Of a DNA stretch of 64,000 bases, positions 58,201 through 64,000 are shown piece by piece. Location: positions 109,267 to 173,266 of the forward strand of contig JAQBOA010000036.1 of the NCBI GenBank assembly GCA_028288305.1, given 5' to 3'. This DNA comes from Mucilaginibacter sp. Its GTDB lineage: Bacteria; Bacteroidota; Bacteroidia; Sphingobacteriales; Sphingobacteriaceae. Within the stretch, counting starts at the first letter, position 1. Each line of letters opens with the position of its first letter. Position numbers and translations under genes: made by a program. The notes under the pieces are model-generated. The model worked only from the letters and a program-made list of their open reading frames with translations, did no database searches and was not told the DNA's origin.

Positions 58201-58484
58201 ACGGATTTGTAGCTGCCTATTATCTTGATGACCTCTACTTTGGAACCGTTGAACGTTGACAAATCAAAGTGCGGATGTACTTTGAGCAAAGTTTGCTCTA
58301 ACGCTAAAAGAAATGAAGATTTGCCGGTGCCGTACGAACCGATCAAATTAAATGATCTTAATCCTTTATCGAAATCATCCTGAATTTGGCTAATAATTCG
58401 TTTGGAATTGGGGGTGGCAATATAATGAACCGCCTTAGATTGATCTCTAATAATATTAACTGACGGGGAGTAATTTGTGCTCAT
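55266..58484 (-). CDS. Large P-loop ATPase of the DUF4007 operon
   Basis: A 1072-aa protein. I chose the ATG at 58484 (4 bases after the DUF4007 stop) over a TTG ten codons upstream. Walker A GSYGTGKSS is at about residues 49-57 and Walker B LLVIVVDELGKFLEF at about 135. After the AAA-type N-terminal third, the long helical remainder has no recognised domain. Size and layout recall BrxC/PglY-type ATPases of BREX systems, but no PglZ, methylase or BrxL is present. It is in operon with DUF4007 and the PAPS-reductase-like gene. Confidence 0.75.
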   Translation of the reverse strand: MSTNYSPSVNIIRDQSKAVHYIATPNSKRIISQIQDDFDKGLRSFNLIGSYGTGKSSFLLALEQTLLKVHPHFDLSTFNGSKVEVIKIIGSYKSVIKTFAEYLDVVSEKHEIENILSELFNRYHQLKSKNSLLVIVVDELGKFLEFAAKNNPERELYFLQQLAEFANNSKHQILLLTTVHQNFDSYSYELNKSLRQEWTKVKGRFKELTFNEPVEQLLYLASEHISQLSYPNGSKQINTALSIFENAKAFKSGYSKEVASKLFPLDLLAANVLTLALQNYGQNERSLFSFLESTDQAGILKFTTSAKSPFYNLSNVFDYLINNFYSFLHSKHNPDSASWAAIRQAIEQVENSFDSKIDDYLKIVKTIGLLNTFSAAGAVLDQKFLSGYAVNCLGISDSDIIIENLISKSIIRYRKHSKRYVLSEEAEIDIELALIEAGDRVSEISDIPTVLKKYFEFSPVLAKEYSYINGTSRYFQFEISEYPRILTPENEIDGYIQLIFNENIKERDIALLNEAAPSANIYVFYKNSKDIKALLFDLEKTRKVLNENSNDKVAKRELESIAAHQQILLNHFILNNLYTGTTDISWYWNNATQTVSSKKGFNKLLTQVCKEVYSSAPVFKNELVNKHKISSAIYTAKRNYFKGLVANWDQPDLGIPENKFPPEKMIFRSLLLDNGLSPYKEDLNADIRPGDSFYRLITLSQQFLDGTKQHPKSLNLFVDLLSQKPFKLKQGFIDFWIPSFLFLKRNDFALYCDGAFLPSMTDDTLELLAKKPKDFQIKAFDIDGVRLDIFNSYRTFLNQDSKATINNSSFIETIKPFLVFYRTLPEYAKQTARLSKEAISVRNAISKSKDPEITFFEALPAALGSGIKDLNDDPTLLVNYIETLQNAIKEIRTCFEGLVDRFESFIKHEILFEDGQVDFDVAKAKLQERFLPLKRHLLLTKQKSFVQRIDSLLDDNRAWLSSVCQSLLGKSLETIRDEEEILLYENFKSMIHDLDSLTELSAIEIDEEKEQVYNLQFVTFGSNPQKNIIRVSRDQANNINSYVDKLGLALSNDQNLNKLILTTLLQKVLENE

Positions 58485-58488
58485 TGCT

Positions 58489-59337
58489 TTAAATAAATAG
58501 TGAGAAGTTGTCAAGTGGTTTCTCTTTAAATTGTATTTCTTTTATGCCCGCCTGGTCGTTATAAGTAATCCACTCATATTTATCAGTTAATTGTTCTACC
58601 TTATCTAAAAGGTCTTGTCGGTTTAACGCAAAGATATTACCTGGACTATTCTCATCATTTTCCAAGGTGTGCAAACTAATAGAGTTTGAAAAACGATGAA
58701 TATCTAATATCGTATATAATAACACCTCTGGCGACAACGATGGTCTTTCAGCCTGGTCAATGAAATAAACCCCTTTTTCATATAATTTCAGCAATTGCAA
58801 ATCTGATAACAACCCTAAAAAGGAATCTTCGGTAAGCTTATTGTCTTCTGATTTATTGAGATACATTTTCTTGAACACATCGAAATCATCTCCGACGGTT
58901 TTGATATTCACATTTTCAAGTATTCTTACTACGAAAGATTGAAAATTTTCTTTCGTAAACTGCATCTTTTCCTTTCGGAACACATTGAATATCAGGTGAT
59001 AGATTGATGAAAAGTTATTTTGAATAAGTTGATAATGTAATAACCATAGGCTTTGATCGTCTTCCAAATACGGATCAAAGCCATTCGGACTGAATAAAAA
59101 ATTAGCAAAAGGGGTTAGCTGTTCACCGTTATCAATTAAATTGAAGGCTTTCATCCAAAATTTAATGGATGTTACCATGTTCTTTCCGACACCTAATGTT
59201 ACAACTGCATCCGGGGCATTAAACGATCTGCCATTATTGAGATAGTCGTACCCTTTTTTTAACCATAATTGCCTGCAATGGAAGCTCTCGTGTCCAGAGA
59301 AGGTATATTTTATATTATCTGCAAGTAGTTGGCTCAT
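58489..59337 (-). CDS. DUF4007 family protein
   Basis: A 282-aa protein beginning with the recognisable DUF4007 pattern: YTFSGHESFHCRQLWLKKGY near the N-terminus, then AVVTLGVGKNMVTSIKFWMK. The ATG at 59337 is preferred to an upstream TTG. It is the promoter-proximal gene of the operon. DUF4007 genes are often found with PAPS-reductase-like and ATPase genes in defence islands; the biochemical function is not known to me. Confidence 0.82.
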   Translation of the reverse strand: MSQLLADNIKYTFSGHESFHCRQLWLKKGYDYLNNGRSFNAPDAVVTLGVGKNMVTSIKFWMKAFNLIDNGEQLTPFANFLFSPNGFDPYLEDDQSLWLLHYQLIQNNFSSIYHLIFNVFRKEKMQFTKENFQSFVVRILENVNIKTVGDDFDVFKKMYLNKSEDNKLTEDSFLGLLSDLQLLKLYEKGVYFIDQAERPSLSPEVLLYTILDIHRFSNSISLHTLENDENSPGNIFALNRQDLLDKVEQLTDKYEWITYNDQAGIKEIQFKEKPLDNFSLFI

Positions 59338-60740
59338 CAAGACTATTTCTTAGAAAACAAAAATTAACATAAACAGATCAAAATTACTAATAATTTTAGT
59401 AATTTAAAGTCTATAATTTAACAAGTACAAAATAAGCACTAATCCGCAGAATAAATGACAAATTTATGCACATTTAATGAGAATCTTCATGGAAGTTAAT
59501 TAGCCATTTTAGTATATATACCTCAAAGAGAAATAAAGTTTGAAATCTAAATCAACGTTTCTCCACCCACTTAACAGAAATTAGGCTCCGCTGGATATCA
59601 GCAGCAATTTTATAGTTGCATATCCTGCTCAACAGTTCGCAATTGAAATCAGCGAAACTCTTGCCTTTTTAGGGTTAATTAATCCATCATATTTGTTCTA
59701 AGACTTGCTCATGTTAATGTTTAAATCAAGCCAAGTTTAGTCATACCAAAACGGCTTGCCGAAACGCCCGGACAATGCTGCACTACGTTATGGCATATCT
59801 GAATTTAAATTGCCTATGAGCGACATATCTGAATATATAACTATATGGATTACTTGTTTGATTTTTCAATTGCAAGTTGTGTTTTTGGGTACCCCAAAAA
59901 CTTACTTGCCCTTCCGCCGGGAGCGATACGGGGTTGGAAGACCTGCGCAACTTGGTCTTCCTTAACTTTTAATTCGCTCATTGCCCAGACGGCTTTAAAC
60001 AATTCTTCTTGCTTTAGTAAAACAAGCGTTTAAAAGCTTCCTTTCTTGTAGGAGTATTAGAACAAAGTATATTATAATGACTAGTCCGATCCATAAGTTC
60101 ACAGTCGTAAAGAAAACCAAGTTGCGCAGGTTTTCTTCCATGCCGCTATGCGGGAATGGCAAGTAAGTTTTTGTGACACAAAAACACAACTTGCAGGATA
60201 AAAAACGGCAAGCGGCTGTATATACGTCTATATAGATAGTTAAATAGTTTAAAGCGCTTGCCCGAACTATCAAATGTTGAAGCTTCACAATAGGTTAATA
60301 TCTAACCGCCCAAAAGAATTGCCTATCTTTTGTTTTTGAATCTATAATGATTGGAAGCTGGCTTGCTAAAAGAAAATACGAAATATAATCAAAACCTCTT
60401 TTCTAAACCGATACATTATCATTCGCTACACAAACGGTTGCTACTATAATAAAGCTGCATACTCAATAAACAGCTATTAAATTATTCATATTAACAGATA
60501 TACAAATAAGCGTATATAAGGCTTGCTCTCTATGTTCAATTAAAGCTTTAGCAGAGTACGATAACAGGTTTTTTAAATAACAGGATATGACTAATCCACA
60601 ATTTCACTAAACATTCTCAATTGCGAATACAGCGTATTAGCATAGTCTGATGAAGAAAGAAATGGTATTTTTGGTGGTAAAACCAAATATTAGGAAGCTT
60701 AAAAGCTATTGGAACAAGAAGTATAACAAAGAGCACAATT
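59338..60740. other. 1.4-kb non-coding stretch in the defence unit
   Basis: No convincing gene; short frames overlap repeats. It contains a composite inverted repeat (59872-59955 and 60117-60194) and a further 8-bp inverted pair GGCAAGCG/CGCTTGCC (60207-60214, 60255-60262). 60460-60520 shares ATACAAATAAGCGTATA-like words with the hairpin at 61849-61901. The right end must hold the promoter of the YhcG-type gene. Confidence 0.5.
59872..60194. repeat. Composite inverted repeat with hairpin arms
   Basis: The left arm begins with GCAAGTTGTGTTTTTGGG folding on CAAAAACTTACTTGC (59872-59909), then CCTGCGCAACTTGG (59942-59955). The right arm is its mirror: CCAAGTTGCGCAGG (60117-60130), then GCAAGTAAGTTTTTGTG folding on CAAAAACACAACTTGC (60159-60194). 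Each arm is a hairpin and the arms are inverted around a 161-base spacer. Confidence 0.75.
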
Positions 60741-61847
60741 ATGGAAATTGACAAAGGCGGTCTATATGCTGATATTAAATCTATTTTAGAGCAAGCAAGG
60801 GGAAATGCTATTAGAGCGGTTAATTTTTCAATGGTGATAGCTTATTACGAAATTGGAAAAAGAATTGTAAAAGATGAACAACATGGTAATGAACGGGCTG
60901 CCTATGGTGAATCTGTTTTAAAAGAACTCTCTAAAAAACTTACTGCTGATTTTGGAAAGGGTTTTACGGTTGTTAATCTTGAAAATTTTAGAAAGTTTTA
61001 TCAAATATTTTCTGATAACTCAAAATCCTACGCAGCGCGTAGGAAATTAGACGAGCCAAAATCCGACGCAGTGCGTAGGATTTCTGAAGAAAAAACCAAT
61101 TCAATACCCGGCGTATTGCGGAGGGAATTGAGTTGGACGCATTACCGCCTGTTAATGCGAGTAGAAGATGAAGCGGCCAGAAACTATTACATGAATGAGG
61201 CGGCTGAACAAAATTGGAGTACACGTACTTTAGAAAGACAGATCAATTCCCTTTATTTTCAAAGATTGCTTTCATCAAAAAACAAACAGCCTTTAATTGA
61301 GAAGACTGCTACAGAAAACCAAGAAGATAAGCCTACTATTTTTGATTTTGTAAAAGACCCTTACATACTCGAATTTTTGCAATTACAGCCAAACGCTACC
61401 TTATATGAAAGGGAATTAGAAACCGAGTTGCTAAATAAATTGCAGCTTTTCCTGTTAGAACTAGGTAAAGGCTTCTCATTTGTTGCCAGGCAAAAAAGGA
61501 TCTCGGCAGATAATGAGCATTTTTACATCGACTTGGTATTTTACAATTATATATTAAAATGTTTTATCCTTGTTGATCTGAAAGTTGGCAAACTCTCTCA
61601 TCAGGATATTGGGCAGATGGATCTATATGTTCGTTATTACGAAGACCAGATAAAGCAAGACTCGGATAACCCAACCATTGGGCTAATTTTATGTACCGAA
61701 AAGAATGAAACCATAGTTAAATACTCGGTACTGAAGGAAAGCACGCAAATTTTCGCCTCTAAGTATAAACTGTACCTGCCGTCCGAAAAAGAATTAATAG
61801 ATGAGCTAAATGCTGAATTAGAGCAGCTTAAAAAAAAGAAATTATAA
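60741..61847 (+). CDS. YhcG-type PDDEXK nuclease (DUF1016)
   Basis: A 368-aa protein with an N-terminal DUF1016 helical domain (FSMVIAYYEIGKRIVKDEQH, FTVVNLENFRKFYQIF) and a C-terminal PDDEXK nuclease domain (FYIDLVFYNYILKCFILVDLK, with the D...D-x-K core). Residues about 95-120 are an insert read from two DNA palindromes (SYAARRKL and SDAVRRI), described separately. Such proteins are common on mobile elements and are predicted restriction-type nucleases. Transcribed alone, convergent with the integrase. Confidence 0.87.
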   Translation: MEIDKGGLYADIKSILEQARGNAIRAVNFSMVIAYYEIGKRIVKDEQHGNERAAYGESVLKELSKKLTADFGKGFTVVNLENFRKFYQIFSDNSKSYAARRKLDEPKSDAVRRISEEKTNSIPGVLRRELSWTHYRLLMRVEDEAARNYYMNEAAEQNWSTRTLERQINSLYFQRLLSSKNKQPLIEKTATENQEDKPTIFDFVKDPYILEFLQLQPNATLYERELETELLNKLQLFLLELGKGFSFVARQKRISADNEHFYIDLVFYNYILKCFILVDLKVGKLSHQDIGQMDLYVRYYEDQIKQDSDNPTIGLILCTEKNETIVKYSVLKESTQIFASKYKLYLPSEKELIDELNAELEQLKKKKL

Positions 61848-61848
61848 A

Positions 61849-61901
61849 CTGTATATACAAATAGCTATTTATACGCTTATTTAGCTATTTGTATATACAG
61901 A
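61849..61901. terminator. 19-bp inverted repeat between convergent genes
   Basis: CTGTATATACAAATAGCTA begins at 61849 and its exact reverse complement ends at 61900, with a loop of about 14 bases. Placed between the nuclease and integrase stops it can end both transcripts, though no T run follows. Confidence 0.6.
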
Positions 61902-61955
61902 TAAGGGCTTAGTTGACTATTCAAATAGATATCCTGCCTAGCTCATAACTTACTA

Positions 61956-63266
61956 TCACTTAAGCCTCGGTAAATTGATCGATCTTAAAAATGACAGCGG
62001 CGATTCATTAACAGGCGGTAAGCAGACATCATTCGTAAGAAGCGATAAAACCGCTGCCTGAACCTCATCGACAATTGACCAGTCCTTATCCAAATAAATA
62101 TCTGTAGTTCGCCGGCCGTGATCTACATGGTTTAATGCCAGTGCCACATCGTCTTTTGATTTACGGCATTTATTACGGGCTAAATTGCCGAACGTATGCC
62201 TTGCCCAATAAAAGGTTAAATCTTCCTCACCGATCAATTTACCAACTTCTTTCAATCCTATATTGAGTGCCTTATTCAAATTGCCAATTTCGGCATACCG
62301 GCTAAAAAGAACATTTTTATACTTGTTAATTTCAGCTAAAGCACACTCCGGTACATTTAAGCTGATAAAGGCGCTATCCTTTCGTTTACCTTTTGTTTTG
62401 GAACGACTATAGGATAGGCGGCCGGAAACAATTTTGAATCCACAATTGTAAAGATCTACCGCATTCATGCCACACAGGTAAAAGGACAACATGAAGAGAT
62501 CGCGGGATAACTCCGTACGGCTATTGGGTTTCAATTGCAGACTTTTGATTTTCAGCATCTGTTCCACCGTCAGGTTTCTTTTTCTTGTTTCGGGTAACTG
62601 GGCGAGTTTATATTCTTTAAACGGATTATAGGGCAGCGGTACGACACCCAATGACGGTTTGTTATAATAGACCTGCGCCGCAGTAAACAAGCCCTTAAAA
62701 TCCCGCATATAGTTATGTACACCGGCGTCGGATAAGCCTTTTGATTCTGTTACTACTTCTTTACCTTTCTGATTTAACCGCTTAAGCGTGCGTGGCCTTC
62801 TGAGAAATCGCTCATAGGTTAATAAAAAGCCAGGTGACACCTCTTCGGCATGCAAGGTCGTGCCTCTGAGAAAATCAATCAGGCTGTTCCTTAATGTACG
62901 GTAAGTAGATGCACTTTTTGTGCGCCCCTGCGATTCCAGGTAATCCACATGTATCTGGGCAAAAGCAATGAGGTCAACTTTTTCATTTCTTTTTAGCAGG
63001 TAAGCTTTAATATCACCAGCTGTCATCATATCGACTTTTACGCCGAGTAGTGAAATGGCTTCCCTGTATTCATCAAGGAGCATATAAAGAATGCGATTAA
63101 GGGTCGTATCCTTAATTTTTAAGCTTTTATCAAGCTTTTTTTCTGTAACATAATGTTCGGTGTCCATAAACACCCGTTTGCGGTAATGGTGTATGCACAC
63201 CTTAACATTGTAAGTACCGTCTGCTTTTTTGTGGTGTCTGTACACCTTTGCGCTTAATGTAGCCAT
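61956..63266 (-). CDS. Tyrosine recombinase (Bacteroidota type), integrase of the defence unit
   Basis: A 436-aa protein. I chose the ATG at 63266 (MATLSAKVYRHHKKADGTYN), typical of Bacteroidota arm-binding N-termini; an upstream frame start at 63332 adds 22 residues. It has an SAM-like core-binding domain (about residues 95-210) and a catalytic domain with WARHTFGNLA (Arg II), a histidine in ALNHVDHGRR and the nucleophile Tyr in TTDIYLDKD. The region normally carrying Arg I reads SFYLCGMNAVDL, with Cys where Arg is common. It lies 195 bases from the right att copy, pointing inward. Confidence 0.88.
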   Translation of the reverse strand: MATLSAKVYRHHKKADGTYNVKVCIHHYRKRVFMDTEHYVTEKKLDKSLKIKDTTLNRILYMLLDEYREAISLLGVKVDMMTAGDIKAYLLKRNEKVDLIAFAQIHVDYLESQGRTKSASTYRTLRNSLIDFLRGTTLHAEEVSPGFLLTYERFLRRPRTLKRLNQKGKEVVTESKGLSDAGVHNYMRDFKGLFTAAQVYYNKPSLGVVPLPYNPFKEYKLAQLPETRKRNLTVEQMLKIKSLQLKPNSRTELSRDLFMLSFYLCGMNAVDLYNCGFKIVSGRLSYSRSKTKGKRKDSAFISLNVPECALAEINKYKNVLFSRYAEIGNLNKALNIGLKEVGKLIGEEDLTFYWARHTFGNLARNKCRKSKDDVALALNHVDHGRRTTDIYLDKDWSIVDEVQAAVLSLLTNDVCLPPVNESPLSFLRSINLPRLK

Positions 63267-63291
63267 AATCATTTTCAATAGCCACGGAAAA

Positions 63292-63307
63292 ACTGTTACG
63301 TATTTGT
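63292..63307. promoter_or_regulatory. Candidate integrase arm-type site (right)
   Basis: ACTGTTACGTATTTGT, identical to 47074-47089. Each lies 60-155 bases inside or beside an att repeat. The left copy extends to a GTTAC/GTAAC dyad. It overlaps the region upstream of the chosen integrase start, so it could also mediate autoregulation. Confidence 0.45.
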
Positions 63308-63427
63308 TACGTTTTTCCGTGAAGTTCAACAAAAAATCCTGCGAAACTGAAATATGGAAATACTGACCTCCCGGAAGAGAGCTGCTGCAAAAACCGCGTT
63401 TTTACAGCAGAAAAGGCCATTTTTAAA

Positions 63428-63456
63428 CAAAAAAAGCCTAGCGGACGTGCTAGGCT
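63428..63456 (-). terminator. tRNA-type terminator beside right att
   Basis: On the minus strand AGCCTAGC pairs with GCTAGGCT and is followed by a long T run, just after the tRNA-Asn 3' end. It differs in sequence from the terminator at the other two att copies. Confidence 0.7.
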
Positions 63457-63460
63457 TATT

Positions 63461-63503
63461 GCTCCTGAGGCTGGGCTCGAACCAGCGACCCTCTGATTAA
63501 CAG
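63461..63503. repeat. Right att copy (43-bp tRNA-Asn 3' half)
   Basis: Identical over 43 bases to 46971-47013. Read on the minus strand it runs from the anticodon loop CTGTTAATCAG to the acceptor end AGGAGC. Sequence further 5' (GGGTTAGCACAGCCATCTGA) only loosely recalls a D arm, and no acceptor 5' strand is present, so this is not an intact tRNA gene. Confidence 0.85.
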
Positions 63504-63657
63504 TCAGATGGCTGTGCTAACCCGTTAAAATCAACTCCTTCTTTAATAGTCAAGTCGCTTACTATCAATAGGTTAAAATTTATTGATACGATTATTTTAC
63601 TTAAATAAACCCAAACTATTACCTTTAGTGAATAATGTTTTACAATAGTTTTACTAT

Positions 63658-64000
63658 ATGCCAACCTTTAAACCTTTGATTTTCAAGCATCAACAAAAAG
63701 AAGACGGGACATTTAATGTCAAAATTAGAATCACGCACAACCGGGAATCAAAATACATACCTACAAGTTTATATATTAAAGGCAAACAAGTAACGGGTAA
63801 TTTTGAAATAAAGGACAGGTCAGTAATAAAAAAAGCTGAGGAAGATATTGATAGTTATTGGGAAATAATCAAACGCCTTCCAGATGTTTCCGGGTTAAAT
63901 GTTTCAGAATTATTAGATGTATTAGATAAGGAAAAAAAGAAAACACAAAAAATTGAAATGGACTTTGTCAAGTTTAGCAGGGATCATATTGAAGAATTAA
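63658..64000 (+). CDS. Second tyrosine recombinase, partial (runs off the window)
   Basis: The N-terminal 114 codons begin MPTFKPLIFKHQQKEDGTFN then VKIRITHNRESKYIPTSLYI, the arm-DNA-binding fold of Bacteroidota integrases (F-N-V-K-I-R-x-x-H-N-R...Y-I-x-T). The frame is open to the last base. It starts 155 bases right of the right att copy and points away from it, so it should belong to the next integrated unit. Confidence 0.8.
   Translation, partial: MPTFKPLIFKHQQKEDGTFNVKIRITHNRESKYIPTSLYIKGKQVTGNFEIKDRSVIKKAEEDIDSYWEIIKRLPDVSGLNVSELLDVLDKEKKKTQKIEMDFVKFSRDHIEEL

Noticed and set aside
55266..58484. Calling the island BREX because of the BrxC-like ATPase
   Set aside because: PglZ, BrxL, a methylase and BrxA/B are absent; similarity rests only on size and P-loop position.
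59756..60288. Short frames of 60-100 aa in the gap after DUF4007
   Set aside because: They overlap the composite inverted repeat and each other on both strands; no domain seen.
63461..63535. Intact tRNA-Asn gene
   Set aside because: Only the 3' half matches; the 5' acceptor strand and a proper D arm are missing, so it is an att remnant.

Overview
The window is chromosomal DNA from a member of the Bacteroidota, most likely Sphingobacteriaceae (Mucilaginibacter- or Pedobacter-like). This is an inference from several signs: promoters of the TTTG-N19-TAnnTTTG type (seen cleanly in front of tRNA-Arg), atpD-atpC standing apart from other ATP synthase genes, outer-membrane beta-barrel proteins with a carboxypeptidase-regulatory-like plug, a KdpD sensor split into two genes, a Bacteroidota double-glycine peptide leader, and tyrosine recombinases of the Bacteroidota type.

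Left part, about 1-34.7 kb, is mostly core chromosome. It starts with the end of an exosortase/exopolysaccharide locus (1-2.8 kb). Then come obgE, adk, tRNA-Arg, a peroxiredoxin, a quinone oxidoreductase and atpDC. A potassium operon follows (three tiny membrane peptides including KdpF, then kdpA, kdpB, kdpC, a porin-like barrel, a secreted protein, a KdpD sensor half and a separate histidine kinase). After that lie accA, tRNA-Gln, prs, rplY, pth, an outer-membrane barrel, an ArsC-like protein, an M1 peptidase, small lipoproteins, ligD with a DUF3606 gene, a GDSL esterase and alkB. Many gaps here hold intergenic elements in which a short word recurs in both orientations and so folds on itself. 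The word differs from gap to gap.

Right part, about 34.7-64 kb, is accessory and more AT-rich. It holds a predicted zincin, a frameshifted AlbA_2/RecG-like pseudogene, and then what look like tandem integrated units bounded by copies of the 3' end of a tRNA-Asn gene and its terminator (37402-37475, 46902-47013, 63461-63503). Unit 1 (37.5-46.9 kb) is a RiPP-like peptide cluster: outer-membrane barrel, a putative HxxxH peptide-modifying enzyme, a 55-aa GG-leader precursor, a paralogous enzyme that has lost the histidines, a C39-peptidase ABC exporter and a very short HlyD-like adaptor. Unit 2 (47-63.5 kb) is a defence-type island with three compact operons: DUF262 + protein kinase; SF2 helicase + GHKL (MORC-like) ATPase + PLD nuclease; and DUF4007 + large P-loop ATPase + PAPS-reductase/DndC-like protein. 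It also carries a YhcG-type nuclease and a tyrosine recombinase. A third recombinase starts right of the last att copy and runs off the window, so the array continues.

The strongest candidates for undescribed biology are the combined defence island (sulfur-type module facing a helicase/GHKL/PLD module), the RiPP cluster with its active/inactive enzyme pair, and the tandem att architecture that carries them. Product names rest on motifs read by eye; no database search was possible.
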